Source: Spirochaetaceae bacterium
GTDB taxonomy: Bacteria > Spirochaetota > Spirochaetia > Treponematales > Treponemataceae
Assembly: GCA_017622235.1 (NCBI GenBank)
Contig: JAGARN010000005.1
Span: 1 to 64,000, forward strand
Length of the DNA stretch: 64,000 bases
Direction of reading: 5' to 3'
The notes under the pieces were generated by a model that saw only the letters and a program-made list of their open reading frames with translations, was not told the origin of the DNA and did no database searches. Both the position numbers and the translations under genes were made by a program. Below, in pieces: positions 50,577-60,926 of this stretch. The first letter of the stretch is position 1. Each line of letters opens with the position of its first letter.

Positions 50577-51769
50577 AAAAAATAATTAGTTCTTTAGTTA
50601 TTTGTGTTTTTTTGCCACTTGCTACTTTACGGGCAAATCAAAATTTAGTTTCGGAAGAATATGCTAAGTTTGTTACTGGTTCTGTTGCAGATAAAGCTAT
50701 AGTTCTTCAGCAACTTGAAATTACCGAACAAACTGATTCTTTTACAGCAACGTTACCAGAATTAGCGTTAAGTTTTGTTGCGGAAAATGTTCCCATTATT
50801 GGAAATGTTGAGGGTATGGCTCAATTAGTCCTGGCGGCATTGCCTTTGATAAATATTGATTCTTCTAAAACAGTAGATATGCTTTGGCAAATATGTGATA
50901 TGTTTCAGGATGAAGAAATTAAATCTGCTATTTTTGATGCTTACAATGGGATTGCTATTAATTCGCGGCAACTTTTAACACCATACATTACACAATTACA
51001 CACTTTTGTTGCAGAATGTATTGCATCTGGTTCTTATTCTAGTGAATCCTGTATTCAGGTGGTTGAATTACTAGGCAATATTTCAGATACGTCTTCTTTT
51101 GATCTTCTTTTTCGCTTAGTTTACAACGATTACAATCCTGTTCTTACAGAGGTTGCAACATTTGCTTTTGACAGAATCTTACCGTCGTCACATACTAATA
51201 TAATACGTTTGATGTTAGACAAAGATAACGTTTCAGTCGAAGAAAAGAGGTTGCTTTTTACACTAGTGCAAAAAAATACAAAAATTTCTCAGATTTTAAA
51301 GGCAGATTTAGCAGAAAATGCATTGTCAGCTGCGATAATTAATACAGAGGACGTGCAAAAGATTACGCCCGATGCAGTTGCTTTACAAATGTCAGCTGTT
51401 AAAGAAATTGCTGCTTTAGAATGGACAAGAGCTTCTGCAACTGTTGCAAAATTCTTTTTGGTTGCTCAAAAAGAGTATGATGCAGGTTTAATTTCTGAAA
51501 ATGAATTTTTAGAAATTATTAGTTGCGTTGAAACTCTTGCTACAACCCACTCTGTAGCAGCATTAAGCGATTATCTTGGCGTTCTTAATAAAACTACCGC
51601 AGAAGTTGGCAATATATGTAGCGAACCTGTGGTTTTAGCTGTAATTGATGCACTAGGAACTCTAGGAGACAAAAATGCATTTGACAATTTGCTATATGTT
51701 ACTTATTTGCCATATTCTGATTCAGTTGTTGCCAGTGCTCGAGCAGCCTTGGCAGGATTGAAATGGTAG
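50573..51769 (+). CDS. Exported HEAT-repeat-like protein
   Basis: The 398-residue product has a signal peptide (about 1-21, ending LRANQ) and is otherwise made of short alpha-helical pairs of the HEAT/Armadillo type (for example VVELLGNISDTSSFDLLFRL, VIDALGTLGDKNAFDNLLYV). It is predicted to be periplasmic and to bind protein. No enzyme motif is visible. The gene overlaps the PilZ gene by four bases and comEC by seven. Confidence 0.8.
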   Translation: MKKIISSLVICVFLPLATLRANQNLVSEEYAKFVTGSVADKAIVLQQLEITEQTDSFTATLPELALSFVAENVPIIGNVEGMAQLVLAALPLINIDSSKTVDMLWQICDMFQDEEIKSAIFDAYNGIAINSRQLLTPYITQLHTFVAECIASGSYSSESCIQVVELLGNISDTSSFDLLFRLVYNDYNPVLTEVATFAFDRILPSSHTNIIRLMLDKDNVSVEEKRLLFTLVQKNTKISQILKADLAENALSAAIINTEDVQKITPDAVALQMSAVKEIAALEWTRASATVAKFFLVAQKEYDAGLISENEFLEIISCVETLATTHSVAALSDYLGVLNKTTAEVGNICSEPVVLAVIDALGTLGDKNAFDNLLYVTYLPYSDSVVASARAALAGLKW

Positions 51770-53100
51770 AAGTATTAAAAAATTTACTTTTTTCGCTAAA
51801 AAAAAACACCGTATGTCTTTCGGCAATATGTGTAGCATTTTTGTTGTACAGTGGAATTGTACCTGTTTGTTCAAGGAATCCTTACAAAGGGATTATTTCT
51901 CCGAAAAATGTTACAACATTAAGAGGTAAGGTAATTTCAAATCCAGTTAAAACTGCTAAGGGAGCATACTACCGTTGTAAAATGGATTTGGAATCTGTAA
52001 CAGGTGATATTTTAACTTCCGCTGGAACAAATCTTGTAGGTATTCAGTCCACAGCGAAAGGAGAGGTTTTTGTTTATTTACCTGCACAAGTGGTAGAAAT
52101 ACATTATCCGGGTCGTCTGTATTCTGCGTCATCTTCTGCAAATACTGGAATATTAGTTGAAACAGGGGCAAATTTATTATTAAAAGCAAGATTTGCTCAA
52201 AATAATTCAACTACCTCAGTGAATGAAACATTTGTTCCACCTCAATTTTTTGCTACCGAAGTAAAGTTTTTAGGTTTTGATGAAGATCTCTTTGGTAAGA
52301 TTGCTTTTTTTAGAGCCTTGTGTCGCTTACAATTAAAAAGACTACTCTATGCTTGGGGCGATTCAGGTGGTTTATTTTTAGCCTTAGTTTCTGGTTCTGG
52401 GGAATATACAGATAGTAACTTAGCAGAAAATTTCAGGAATTCTGGTCTTGCACACATATTAGCTCTTTCGGGTATGCATCTTTCTTTTTTTGCAGGACTT
52501 GCATCAACATTTTCTAAATTTTTAGGACGTAATTTTTCTAAATTATTTTCTCTAAATGCGGTATTACTTTTTGTTTGGTTTGCAGGGTTGACTCCTTCTT
52601 TACTTAGAGCCTTGTTATGTTGTTTACTAGGTTTTATCACGAGTATTATTGGCTTAAAACCAAGCAACCTTAGAATTTTATGTATTTCTTTTCTCATACA
52701 TATTTGTATTGTCCCTTCAGATTTGTTTCAATTATCCTTTCAACTTTCGTATTTGGCTTTACTAGGAATTTTACTAATTTCACCTTTACTTGAAGTAGTA
52801 ACTTATAATATTATGCCACCGTATTTTGCTTCTGGTATTAGTTCTTCTGCTGGAGCACAAGTTTTGTCTACACCTGTTTCAGCAAAAGTTTTTGGATACT
52901 TTATGCCAGGTGGTATTGTAGCATCTGTGATTGTTTCGCCTATTGTTTCTTTATTTTTATCGGTGGGTGTTTTATGTGTGTTATTTTCTCTCTTGTGCCC
53001 TTTAATGATAGAGCCTCTTGGCGTTATAATGAATCTATTATATAATTGCATAAACTTCTCAGTTCATTTTTTTTCAAAGATACCAGTTTTGGAGTTATAA
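51763..53100 (+). CDS. ComEC/Rec2 competence-family membrane protein
   Basis: A polytopic membrane protein of 445 residues. The ComEC core is clear: LALVSGSGEYTD, NSGLAHILALSGMHLSFFAG, FAGLTPSLLRALLCCLLG and FQLSFQLSYLALLGI. An N-terminal OB-like domain (about 40-165) precedes it. The C-terminal metallo-beta-lactamase-like domain of full ComEC proteins is absent. It may move single-stranded DNA or nucleotides across the inner membrane. No comEA or pilus genes are nearby, so competence is not shown. The stop overlaps the rsmA start (TAATG). Confidence 0.88.
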   Translation: MVEVLKNLLFSLKKNTVCLSAICVAFLLYSGIVPVCSRNPYKGIISPKNVTTLRGKVISNPVKTAKGAYYRCKMDLESVTGDILTSAGTNLVGIQSTAKGEVFVYLPAQVVEIHYPGRLYSASSSANTGILVETGANLLLKARFAQNNSTTSVNETFVPPQFFATEVKFLGFDEDLFGKIAFFRALCRLQLKRLLYAWGDSGGLFLALVSGSGEYTDSNLAENFRNSGLAHILALSGMHLSFFAGLASTFSKFLGRNFSKLFSLNAVLLFVWFAGLTPSLLRALLCCLLGFITSIIGLKPSNLRILCISFLIHICIVPSDLFQLSFQLSYLALLGILLISPLLEVVTYNIMPPYFASGISSSAGAQVLSTPVSAKVFGYFMPGGIVASVIVSPIVSLFLSVGVLCVLFSLLCPLMIEPLGVIMNLLYNCINFSVHFFSKIPVLEL

Positions 53101-53963
53101 TGGAATATTTAGATTATGATTCTCCTTCATCGATAAAGTCTTTTTTAGAGGGAAAAGGCTTAGCAATGCAAAAAAAGTTCGGTCAGAATTTTTTGATAAA
53201 TAAAAACGCTCGTGTTAGATTAATAGATTCACTTGAGATTGATAGTACTTCTACTGTATGGGAAGTAGGTCCAGGACTAGGAGCAATGACAGAAGAAATT
53301 CTTTCTAGGGGGGCAACTTTAACAGCTTTTGAAATAGATCGTGGTTTTGCAGAATGTATTTTTACTTTTTTTAATTCCTATATAAAATCTGGTCATTTTA
53401 AATTAATTCAAGGTGATGTGCTAAAAACCTGGAAAGATGTTTACAAAGAAAAGGGTTTGCCAAATAGGTTTTTTGGTAATTTACCCTATAATGTGGCGGC
53501 AACTATAATAGCCGATATGATTGCTTTAGACGCACGTTTTGAAAAGGTTGTTGTTACCGTTCAGAAAGAAGTTGCACAAAGAATGTGTGCAAGAGTAGGG
53601 GATTCAGATTATTCGTCTTTCTCTGTGTTATGCCAATGGGCTTATGATATTAAACCTTTAATGGATTTATCAGGTGGTAACTTTTGGCCTAAGCCTAACG
53701 TTGATTCAAGGGCTGTAATTATGAACAAAAAGAAAAATTTCCCTTGTTGCAACAATCCAACCCATTTTCAAAAAATACTCAGAGCTGTTTTTTCTTCACG
53801 ACGAAAAACAATAAAGAATAATCTGACATCTTTTTATGGGAATTCTGATAAAGCTATGTCAGTAATTATAGATGCAGCTATTAATCCATTAACAAGAGCG
53901 GAAGAGCTTTCTTTAGAAGAACTTTTACGCTTGTCCGACATAAGTAATTCATATATAATGTGA
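53100..53963 (+). CDS. rsmA: 16S rRNA dimethyladenosine transferase RsmA/KsgA
   Basis: Dimethylates the two adjacent adenines near the 3' end of 16S rRNA. The 287 residues show KKFGQNFLINKN, the SAM motif VWEVGPGLGAMTEEIL, FEIDRG, the catalytic NLPYN and the C-terminal FSSRRKTIKNNL. The ATG at 53100 follows GGAG and overlaps the comEC stop; an upstream in-frame start at 53046 would lie inside comEC and is unlikely. The gene's 3' end contains the yggS promoter. Confidence 0.96.
   Translation: MEYLDYDSPSSIKSFLEGKGLAMQKKFGQNFLINKNARVRLIDSLEIDSTSTVWEVGPGLGAMTEEILSRGATLTAFEIDRGFAECIFTFFNSYIKSGHFKLIQGDVLKTWKDVYKEKGLPNRFFGNLPYNVAATIIADMIALDARFEKVVVTVQKEVAQRMCARVGDSDYSSFSVLCQWAYDIKPLMDLSGGNFWPKPNVDSRAVIMNKKKNFPCCNNPTHFQKILRAVFSSRRKTIKNNLTSFYGNSDKAMSVIIDAAINPLTRAEELSLEELLRLSDISNSYIM
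53931..53959 (+). promoter_or_regulatory. yggS promoter, TTGTCC-17-TATAAT
   Basis: TTGTCC and a perfect TATAAT are 17 bp apart within the end of rsmA. The -10 ends 6 nt before the ATG at 53966, and no Shine-Dalgarno is present. Confidence 0.6.
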
Positions 53964-53965
53964 TT

Positions 53966-54661
53966 ATGAGCAATGTTGCACAATGTCTTCAGCAAGTATT
54001 AACTTCGATTCGAAGAGCGGAATCAGTTTATGGAAGAAAACCTAATTCTGTAAAACTTGTTGCTGTAAGTAAATTTCATCCCGTAGAATCTGTTCTAGAA
54101 GCAACTTCGGCAGGACAGATTCTCTTTGGTGAAAATCGTGTTCAAGAAGCCGTAACAAAGTTTGAACAGGTTCGATTACAAGTTCCAAATGTAGAATTGC
54201 ATATTATTGGTCAATTACAACGTAATAAGGTCAAAAACGCTATCTCTGTTGCATCTTGTATTCAATCAGTTGATCGTATTGAACTTTTAGAAGAAATAGA
54301 AAAACAAGCATCAAAGAAAGAAAAAAAAATTCAAGTTTTTTTTGAATTTCATACAGCAGAAGATAGTAAATCTGGTTATACAAATTTAGATGAAGTTTTT
54401 AAATCTTTAGAATACTGCCAGAAAACAAATTATATTGAAGTTGTTGGTTTTATGACTATGGCACCTTTTACTCAAAATCATAAATTAATTGCCTCCTCAT
54501 TTAAAAAATTGGTTGAAGTTCAGCACAAAGCACAAAGTCGCTTTCCGGATTTGCAATTAGATGAGCTTTCAATGGGAATGTCTAATGACTATGAAATTGC
54601 AATTTCAGAAGGAGCAACGATAGTTCGTATTGGTAGTGCAATATTCGGTTCAAGAGTGTAG
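53966..54661 (+). CDS. yggS: PLP homeostasis protein, YggS/PROSC family
   Basis: A pyridoxal-phosphate-binding protein thought to buffer free PLP. The 231 residues have the PLP lysine in LVAVSKFHP (about residue 37), GENRVQEA, HIIGQLQRNK and the C-terminal LSMGMSNDYEIAISEGATIVRIGSAIFG, all typical. I start at ATG 53966, two codons after an in-frame GTG at 53960, because the ATG lies at the expected transcription start. The stop is one base before the next ATG. Confidence 0.94.
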   Translation: MSNVAQCLQQVLTSIRRAESVYGRKPNSVKLVAVSKFHPVESVLEATSAGQILFGENRVQEAVTKFEQVRLQVPNVELHIIGQLQRNKVKNAISVASCIQSVDRIELLEEIEKQASKKEKKIQVFFEFHTAEDSKSGYTNLDEVFKSLEYCQKTNYIEVVGFMTMAPFTQNHKLIASSFKKLVEVQHKAQSRFPDLQLDELSMGMSNDYEIAISEGATIVRIGSAIFGSRV

Positions 54662-54662
54662 T

Positions 54663-55142
54663 ATGAAAAAATTACCTTTTCTTTGCAAAAAAATTATATT
54701 AATTCTAATTACTTGCATTTATTTAGCTACTGTTCTTGTAGCTTCAGAACCAACCGTTGAATTAGAATCATATACGCAAGAAAACATACCATCTTGGGCA
54801 GAAGATTTACGGCGTGCAGAAATTATTACCTTTGGTTCGTTGCCTTTTGTAACTTTGGGAGTAACGATGGGGTATTCGTTTTATAGGTATTTTTCTAATG
54901 GTATGGATTCTGCATATTTTCCTAATCCGCTGGCAAAAACTTCAGAGGGGGCAAATCTAAGTACAGATGAACAAGTTGGAATAATTTTATCCTCTGTCGT
55001 AATTTCTTCGCTAATTGGTATAACAGATTTTACAATCAATCTTGTGCAACGTAATAAAGAGAAAAAAAAGGCTGCTGAGTTAGATAAAGGAACTGTTATA
55101 ATACAGCCACTTTCGGATTCTCAACCTGAAAGCGAGGAATAA
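54663..55142 (+). CDS. Hypothetical membrane protein
   Basis: A 159-residue protein of no recognised family. It has an N-terminal signal or anchor helix (about 8-29, ending VLVASEP) and two further hydrophobic segments (about 58-76 and 108-128). The charged C-terminus carries a KEKKKAAEL run and an acidic end. It sits between yggS and rluD with one-base junctions on both sides. Similar small proteins precede rluD in some spirochaetes as I recall, but I cannot confirm homology. Confidence 0.7.
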   Translation: MKKLPFLCKKIILILITCIYLATVLVASEPTVELESYTQENIPSWAEDLRRAEIITFGSLPFVTLGVTMGYSFYRYFSNGMDSAYFPNPLAKTSEGANLSTDEQVGIILSSVVISSLIGITDFTINLVQRNKEKKKAAELDKGTVIIQPLSDSQPESEE

Positions 55143-56098
55143 TGAATTCATTCTCTGTTTTAGTTCCCTTAAATACCAAAGAGCAGCGTTTAGATAAATT
55201 TCTTGCTACTTCTGAAGTTGTTTTGCAAAATTGTTCAATAAATAATCGTTCTCACTTAAAAAACATTATTCAATCAGTTTCAGTAAATGAAAAAAAAGTA
55301 AAATTTTCCCATAAGATAAAATCAGGTGATGTTATAAAAGTTGACTGGGAAGAAATTATACCACAAAACATTTGTCCACAAGATATTCCTTTGAAAATTG
55401 TATACGAAGATGAGAATGTTACTTTGCTTGATAAAGAGCAAGGAATGGTTACACATCCAGGTGCAGGAAACTGGACAGGAACTTTGGTGAATGCATTATT
55501 GTTTCACTGGAAAAAAGATTCTATAAGTAATAATTCAACTAGACCAGGAATTGTTCATCGTCTTGATAAAGATACATCTGGTTTAATAATTACAGCAAAA
55601 AATATTATTGCCGAAGATTGGCTTCAGAAACAGTTTAAAGATAGACGTGTAAAAAAAGAATATATTGCAATAGTTTGTGGTAGACCACCGGCTTACTCGG
55701 GTAATATAAAAACTCAAATTGTACGTGATTCAAAAAACAGAAAACGCTACAAAGCTTTAGCTGGTACAGAATGTGGAAAATTTGCTCATACTGTTTATCG
55801 TTGTATTGCTTGTTATGGTCCGTTTTCATTAATGCGTTTAAGATTAAAAACCGGTCGTACGCATCAAATTCGAGTTCATATGAAATATCTCGGTTGTCCA
55901 ATCCTAGGAGATCCAATATATGGTAGTAAAAACAGTCTTTTCCCAGAAGCAACATTAATGCTTCATTCTAGGTTGTTAGCTATTCGATTGCCTGGAGAGA
56001 TGAATTTTTCTGAGTTTAAAGCTGAAGTACCTTTAAGATTCAAGAAAATTCTTAAAGTGTTACACAGGAAGTACGAAAAATGTCTACTGACAAAATAG
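55142..56098 (+). CDS. RluD-type 23S rRNA pseudouridine synthase
   Basis: Isomerises uridines in large-subunit rRNA. The 318 residues contain an S4-like N-terminus (LDKFLATSEVV to SGDVIKVDWEE) and the catalytic domain with HRLDKDTSGL (catalytic Asp142), KEYIAIVCG, and LKTGRTHQIRVHMKYLGCPILGDPIYG. Exact target positions are not known. The start overlaps the previous stop (TAATG), and the 3' end overlaps a second synthase gene by 19 nt. Confidence 0.93.
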   Translation: MNSFSVLVPLNTKEQRLDKFLATSEVVLQNCSINNRSHLKNIIQSVSVNEKKVKFSHKIKSGDVIKVDWEEIIPQNICPQDIPLKIVYEDENVTLLDKEQGMVTHPGAGNWTGTLVNALLFHWKKDSISNNSTRPGIVHRLDKDTSGLIITAKNIIAEDWLQKQFKDRRVKKEYIAIVCGRPPAYSGNIKTQIVRDSKNRKRYKALAGTECGKFAHTVYRCIACYGPFSLMRLRLKTGRTHQIRVHMKYLGCPILGDPIYGSKNSLFPEATLMLHSRLLAIRLPGEMNFSEFKAEVPLRFKKILKVLHRKYEKCLLTK

Positions 56099-56841
56099 AT
56101 ATTGTATTTGAAGATGAATATTGTGTTGTTATAAATAAACCGTCTAATATGCCAAGTGCTCCTTTAATTGCATCTGAAAAAAATACGGCATTAAATTTTG
56201 TTGCCTCAGTTTTTCCAGGTGTTATGGAAATTAGAGGAAAAAAACTAATAGAAGGAGGGCTTTTGCATAGATTAGATACAGATACAAATGGTTTGTTGCT
56301 TTTTGCCAAAAAACAATGTTTTTATGATGGAATAATTGAAGTGCAAAAAAATAATTTGTTTATAAAAGAGTATACGGCAGAATGTGAAATAATAAAAAAC
56401 TATGCTCAAATAATGCAAGGTTTTCCACCAGAACCAATTTCTTTAACAAATTTATTGAACAAAAAAACTTATTCATTTTCTGTTACAAGTTTTTTTAGAG
56501 CATATGGACCAAATCGAAAGGTTGTTAGACCGGTTAATGACAAAAGTTCTGTAATGAGCAAAAAAAAATGTAAAAATGACAGAAAATATACCACAGAAAT
56601 ATTATTAAATAGTATAAATAATAATACAGTGATTGCAAAATGTTCACTTTATACTGGTTTTCGGCATCAGGTTAGATGTCATTTAGCTTGGTGTGGATTA
56701 CCAATTATAGGAGATAAATTGTATAATCCTAATTATATGTCTAATAAAGTTGACAACTTAAAAACAAATCTAAGATTTACTGCAACAAAACTTAGTTTTT
56801 TTCATCCAATAATAAAAAAAACTATTGTTGTTGAGCTTTAA
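56080..56841 (+). CDS. RluA-family pseudouridine synthase
   Basis: A second, shorter synthase (253 residues) without an S4 domain. Motifs are EYCVVINKPSNMPSAP, LLHRLDTDTNGLLLFAK (catalytic Asp66) and YTGFRHQVRCHLAWCGLPIIGDKLY. It has low similarity to the adjacent RluD-type protein, so it is an old paralogue. Its 3' end overlaps the convergent folC gene by 20 bp, so both reading frames share the last codons. Confidence 0.9.
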   Translation: MSTDKIDIVFEDEYCVVINKPSNMPSAPLIASEKNTALNFVASVFPGVMEIRGKKLIEGGLLHRLDTDTNGLLLFAKKQCFYDGIIEVQKNNLFIKEYTAECEIIKNYAQIMQGFPPEPISLTNLLNKKTYSFSVTSFFRAYGPNRKVVRPVNDKSSVMSKKKCKNDRKYTTEILLNSINNNTVIAKCSLYTGFRHQVRCHLAWCGLPIIGDKLYNPNYMSNKVDNLKTNLRFTATKLSFFHPIIKKTIVVEL

Positions 56842-58144
56842 ATTCTGCCACAAGATAAAAACTTCCGACTACAAGTAACGCTGCTTTTGCTTGTTGTGCT
56901 TTTTTTACGGCATAAGAAATTGCTTCTTTGTAGTCATATATAAATTGGTGTGAAATATTTGATTTTTTGAAAGCAGTTTCCATTCTGGTAGGGTCTGATT
57001 CTTTATGTTCTCCTGGTCTAGTCGTTATAATTTGGTTAAAGTTTTTAAACAATTTTGAAATATTCTCTACATCCTTGTCCGCTGCACAGGCAAAAAGTAG
57101 GTGTTTTTCTTTGTAGTTCCCATACAATAAATCAAATGTTTGTAGGGTAATGGAAATACTTTTTTCAGTATGTGCACCGTCTAAAATTATTGGTGCATCT
57201 TCTGTACCTACAATTTCAAATCGTCCAGGAAGTGTTGCTTTTGCAAGTCCTTCTTCAATATCTTTTTCATTTAAGTTTTCAAACAAAAGTTTTGTAGTCA
57301 TTGCAGCAAGTCCTGCATTTTGAACTTGAACACTACCAAATAACTTAAGTGTTGTTTTTATTGGTCTACTAAAAAGTTGTGATTGTAAAACTAATTTTGT
57401 TCCCTTATGTGTGGTTTTTATTTCATTATGTTTTATGTATTCTGGCTCATAAAATAATTGACTATTTGCTTTTTTTGCATTGCATATTATTGTATCCAAT
57501 GCAGTTTTCATTTGTGGTGCTACGCATACAGGTATCTCTTTTTTTATGATTCCTGCTTTTTCTGTAGCAATTTTTTCGATTGTATTACCAAGAAATTCTA
57601 TGTGTTCTAATTCAATGGGTGTTATAACGCTCATTTCTGGAATAACTACATTTGTGGCATCTAACCTTCCACCAAGTCCTGTTTCTAAAACTACCCACTG
57701 AGCCTTTGCTTCTTTGAAGCATAAAAAGCTAAATAAAGTTACAAGTTCAAACCAGGTTATTGGACGATTTGCAGGTAATTGTTCTGGAATAATTGCATCA
57801 ACACTGTGCATTATTTCTTTTGTTGCAGCTTCATAAATTGATTCATTGTAGGGAACAGTAGCACCACCGATTCTTTCGGAAAAATCAGTTATATGGGGAG
57901 AAGTGTATAACCCTGTTGCAACACCAGCAGTTTCAAGAATAGAAGCAATCATTGTAGAAACTGAACCTTTGCCTTTTGAGCCAGCAACATGAATTGATTT
58001 AAAAGAATTTTGTGGGTTATTAAACCTTTTGCAAAGGAATTCCATCGTTTCAAGCCAAAAAATATTTTTTTTTGGCTGAACTTCAAAATTTAGATAGGAA
58101 TCTAGCCAGTCTTGCAAAACTAAAAGGGATGGTTGCTGGCTCAT
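56822..58144 (-). CDS. folC: Folylpolyglutamate synthase / dihydrofolate synthase
   Basis: Adds glutamate to folates (and possibly to dihydropteroate). The 440-residue Mur-ligase-family protein has the ATP loop AGSKGKGSVSTM, LYTSPHITDFSERI, the VVLETGLGGRLDATN segment and VITPIELEHIEFLG. The start is five bases after the secA stop, without an obvious ribosome-binding site, so it may depend on translational coupling. It overlaps the convergent pseudouridine synthase gene at the 3' end. Confidence 0.95.
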   Translation of the reverse strand: MSQQPSLLVLQDWLDSYLNFEVQPKKNIFWLETMEFLCKRFNNPQNSFKSIHVAGSKGKGSVSTMIASILETAGVATGLYTSPHITDFSERIGGATVPYNESIYEAATKEIMHSVDAIIPEQLPANRPITWFELVTLFSFLCFKEAKAQWVVLETGLGGRLDATNVVIPEMSVITPIELEHIEFLGNTIEKIATEKAGIIKKEIPVCVAPQMKTALDTIICNAKKANSQLFYEPEYIKHNEIKTTHKGTKLVLQSQLFSRPIKTTLKLFGSVQVQNAGLAAMTTKLLFENLNEKDIEEGLAKATLPGRFEIVGTEDAPIILDGAHTEKSISITLQTFDLLYGNYKEKHLLFACAADKDVENISKLFKNFNQIITTRPGEHKESDPTRMETAFKKSNISHQFIYDYKEAISYAVKKAQQAKAALLVVGSFYLVAEFKAQQQ

Positions 58145-58149
58145 TTATT

Positions 58150-60885
58150 TTATCTGCCACAACATTGTTTATATTTTTTTCCAGAACCACAAGGACATGG
58201 GTCATTTCTACCAACTTTTGGACTTGTACGGACAACAGTAACATTTTCTCCTTGTCTTCGTTGTGCCATCGGAGAAGAATTAGCAGCTTTTCTTGCAGAG
58301 GTAACATCAAAAGTTTGCATACCGTTGTGTTGTGCGTTCATTTGGTGTATATGTGGATTTTTACGATTGGTTGAAGGTTCTGTTTGAACTTTTACACGTA
58401 AAACACGACCAGCAATTTCGTTGCGTATTGAATCAATCATCTGGTCAAAAATATTAAAGCCGTCAATTTTGTATTCCGTAAGAGGATTTTTTGAACCGTA
58501 AGTTCTTAGATATACAGCTTCTCTTAATCCTTCTAGTTGTTCCAGATGATCAAGCCATTTCTTGTCGATAAACTGCACATACTGATAACGAATAAACATA
58601 TTAAGATTTTCTTTTCCTGCAAGCAATTCTTTTTCAGTAAGATTATTTTGCAGAAGAGTCATAATATGTTCTTTTAAATTTTTGCTTTCAGAAGAAAGCT
58701 CTTCTGGCGTAACGCTTAACCCAAAGTTACTTTTTAGCTGGGTAGAAATTTCTTTAAGTGAATTTATGTCTTTTTTGCTAGAAGAAAGCATTATTTCAAC
58801 ATTTTCTTCTGCGGTGTTTATAATACGCAACTTTAAGTTTTCATCTACTAAGATTTGATCTCTTTGCTGATAGATAAAGTTGCGTTGTTCGTTTAGTACA
58901 TCATCATATTCCAAAAGATGTTTTCTTATTTCAAAGTTTCGCTCTTCAACCTTTGTTTGTGCCTTTTCTATACCTTTGTTAAGCCAAGGGTGAAAAACAG
59001 GTTCGCCAGATTGCATTCCAATTTTAGACATTATACCTTTCATTCTATCGCCACCAAAAAGTCGCATTAAATCGTCGTCCATAGAAAGATAGAATTTACT
59101 GCGACCGGGGTCTCCTTGGCGACCAGAGCGACCACGTAGCTGATTATCTATACGACGACTTTCGTGGCGTTCTGTTCCAATAACGTATAAGCCGCCTAAG
59201 TTTTTAACTTCTTCGTAGTCAGAAGCCCATTTTTCTTTTTCGGCTTTAAGTGCAAGTTCAAACTGTTGCTGTGTTGCATTTGTTCCTGCTTTTTTTCTTG
59301 CTCTAAATTCTGGGTTACCACCTAATTTTATGTCTGTACCACGACCTGCCATATTTGTTGCTATTGTAACTGCACCTTTTGCACCAGCTTCAGCAATTAT
59401 GAGAGCCTCTCTAGCATGATTTTTTGCATTTAATACTTCGTGGCGTATACCTTTTTTTGTCAGTAAAGCAGACAAAAGTTCAGATTTTTCGATTGAAACC
59501 GTACCTACAAGAATTGGTTGACCTTTTTTGTGGCAAGCGTCTATTTCTTTGCAAATGGCTTCCCATTTATCTTTTTCGCTTAGATATACTTCATCGTCTT
59601 CATCAACACGAGCTACCGGTTTGTTAGTTGGAATAACAACGACTTCTAGTCCGTATATTTTATCAAATTCAACAGCTTCTGTTTCTGCTGTTCCTGTCAT
59701 GCCAGAAAGTTTTTCGTACATACGAAAGAAGTTCTGAAAAGTTATTGTTGCAAGAGTTCTGTTTCGTTGAGCAATTCTTATGTGTTCTTTTGCTTCTATT
59801 GCTTGATGCAAACCATCGCCATATCGTCGCCCTTCGAGTATACGACCAGTAAATTCATCTACAATTTGAACTTGACCATTTTTAACAACGTAATCTACGT
59901 CTGGTTTATAAAGTTGATGGGCTCTAACAGCTTGTGTAAAGTAGTGTATATATTCAAAATTGCTTTCATCAAATAGACTGCCGTCTATAAGTTTGTGTTT
60001 TTGAAGCAATTCCTCTATATGCAACATTCCCTGGTCTGTAAAAGAAACTTTTCGACTTTTTTCGTCTATTTTGAAGTCACCATTTACTTGCTCACCCTTT
60101 GTTTCATCTGGGTATTCTCCAGTTTGAGGATTTTTTTCAACTTCAGTTAATTGCCGTACATATTTATCTACTTCATGAAATTTAAATGTATCGTCTTCTC
60201 CTGCACCAGAGATGATAAGCGGTGTTCTTGCTTCATCAATTAAAATAGAGTCTATTTCGTCAACGATACAAAAGGCAAACCCTCTTTGAACTTTTTGAGA
60301 AGAATCAATTTGCATATTGTCTCGAAGATAGTCAAAGCCTAATTCGTTATTTGTTCCGTAAGTTATATCGCAGTTGTAGGAAAGTTTTCTAGCTTCATTA
60401 TCCATTCCAGAAACTATTGAACCTACCGTTACCCCAAGATATGAATAAACTGGACGCATCCAGTCAGCATCTCGCTGTGCAAGGTAATCATTTACAGTAA
60501 CTATATGAACGCCTTTTCCTGTAAGACTGTTTAGATAGGCTGCTGCAACAGACATGAGAGTTTTACCTTCACCAGTTTTCATCTCAACTATGCGTCCTGA
60601 GTTTAGCACTATTGAACCCATAAGTTGTACGTCATAGGCTCGCTCGCCAAGAACTCGACTGGCAGCTTCTCTTGCTAGTGCAAAGGCTTCTGGTAAAATA
60701 TCTTCGAGAGTTTCCCCTTTTGTAAGTCTTTCTTTAAAAGATTGAGTTTGTTGAGGAAACTGTTCTTGGCTTAAAGATTTAGCCCAAACTTCTTTTTGAT
60801 TTATCTTCTCTACAATAGGCAAAAGTTTTTTTACATCACGCTCTTTTTTTGAGCCAAAGAAAAAAGTTAATATTGAATCAATCAT
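58150..60885 (-). CDS. secA: Preprotein translocase ATPase SecA
   Basis: The ATPase motor of the Sec export channel. The 911 residues show MKTGEGKTL (Walker A), [20 protein letters not shown] (Walker B), [26 protein letters not shown] and the C-terminal zinc site [14 protein letters not shown]. It is full length. A good promoter lies upstream with the -10 box ending 6 nt before the ATG and no Shine-Dalgarno, implying a leaderless mRNA. folC follows. Confidence 0.98.
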   Translation of the reverse strand: MIDSILTFFFGSKKERDVKKLLPIVEKINQKEVWAKSLSQEQFPQQTQSFKERLTKGETLEDILPEAFALAREAASRVLGERAYDVQLMGSIVLNSGRIVEMKTGEGKTLMSVAAAYLNSLTGKGVHIVTVNDYLAQRDADWMRPVYSYLGVTVGSIVSGMDNEARKLSYNCDITYGTNNELGFDYLRDNMQIDSSQKVQRGFAFCIVDEIDSILIDEARTPLIISGAGEDDTFKFHEVDKYVRQLTEVEKNPQTGEYPDETKGEQVNGDFKIDEKSRKVSFTDQGMLHIEELLQKHKLIDGSLFDESNFEYIHYFTQAVRAHQLYKPDVDYVVKNGQVQIVDEFTGRILEGRRYGDGLHQAIEAKEHIRIAQRNRTLATITFQNFFRMYEKLSGMTGTAETEAVEFDKIYGLEVVVIPTNKPVARVDEDDEVYLSEKDKWEAICKEIDACHKKGQPILVGTVSIEKSELLSALLTKKGIRHEVLNAKNHAREALIIAEAGAKGAVTIATNMAGRGTDIKLGGNPEFRARKKAGTNATQQQFELALKAEKEKWASDYEEVKNLGGLYVIGTERHESRRIDNQLRGRSGRQGDPGRSKFYLSMDDDLMRLFGGDRMKGIMSKIGMQSGEPVFHPWLNKGIEKAQTKVEERNFEIRKHLLEYDDVLNEQRNFIYQQRDQILVDENLKLRIINTAEENVEIMLSSSKKDINSLKEISTQLKSNFGLSVTPEELSSESKNLKEHIMTLLQNNLTEKELLAGKENLNMFIRYQYVQFIDKKWLDHLEQLEGLREAVYLRTYGSKNPLTEYKIDGFNIFDQMIDSIRNEIAGRVLRVKVQTEPSTNRKNPHIHQMNAQHNGMQTFDVTSARKAANSSPMAQRRQGENVTVVRTSPKVGRNDPCPCGSGKKYKQCCGR

Positions 60886-60891
60886 ACTTAT

Positions 60892-60920
60892 AATTTACTC
60901 TTATTTGAAAATATCGTCAA
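60892..60920 (-). promoter_or_regulatory. secA promoter, TTGACG-17-TAAATT
   Basis: On the minus strand TTGACG and TAAATT are 17 bp apart; 6 nt separate the -10 from the ATG at 60885. It begins 6 bp after the lipoprotein stop codon. Confidence 0.6.
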
Positions 60921-60926
60921 TGATGA

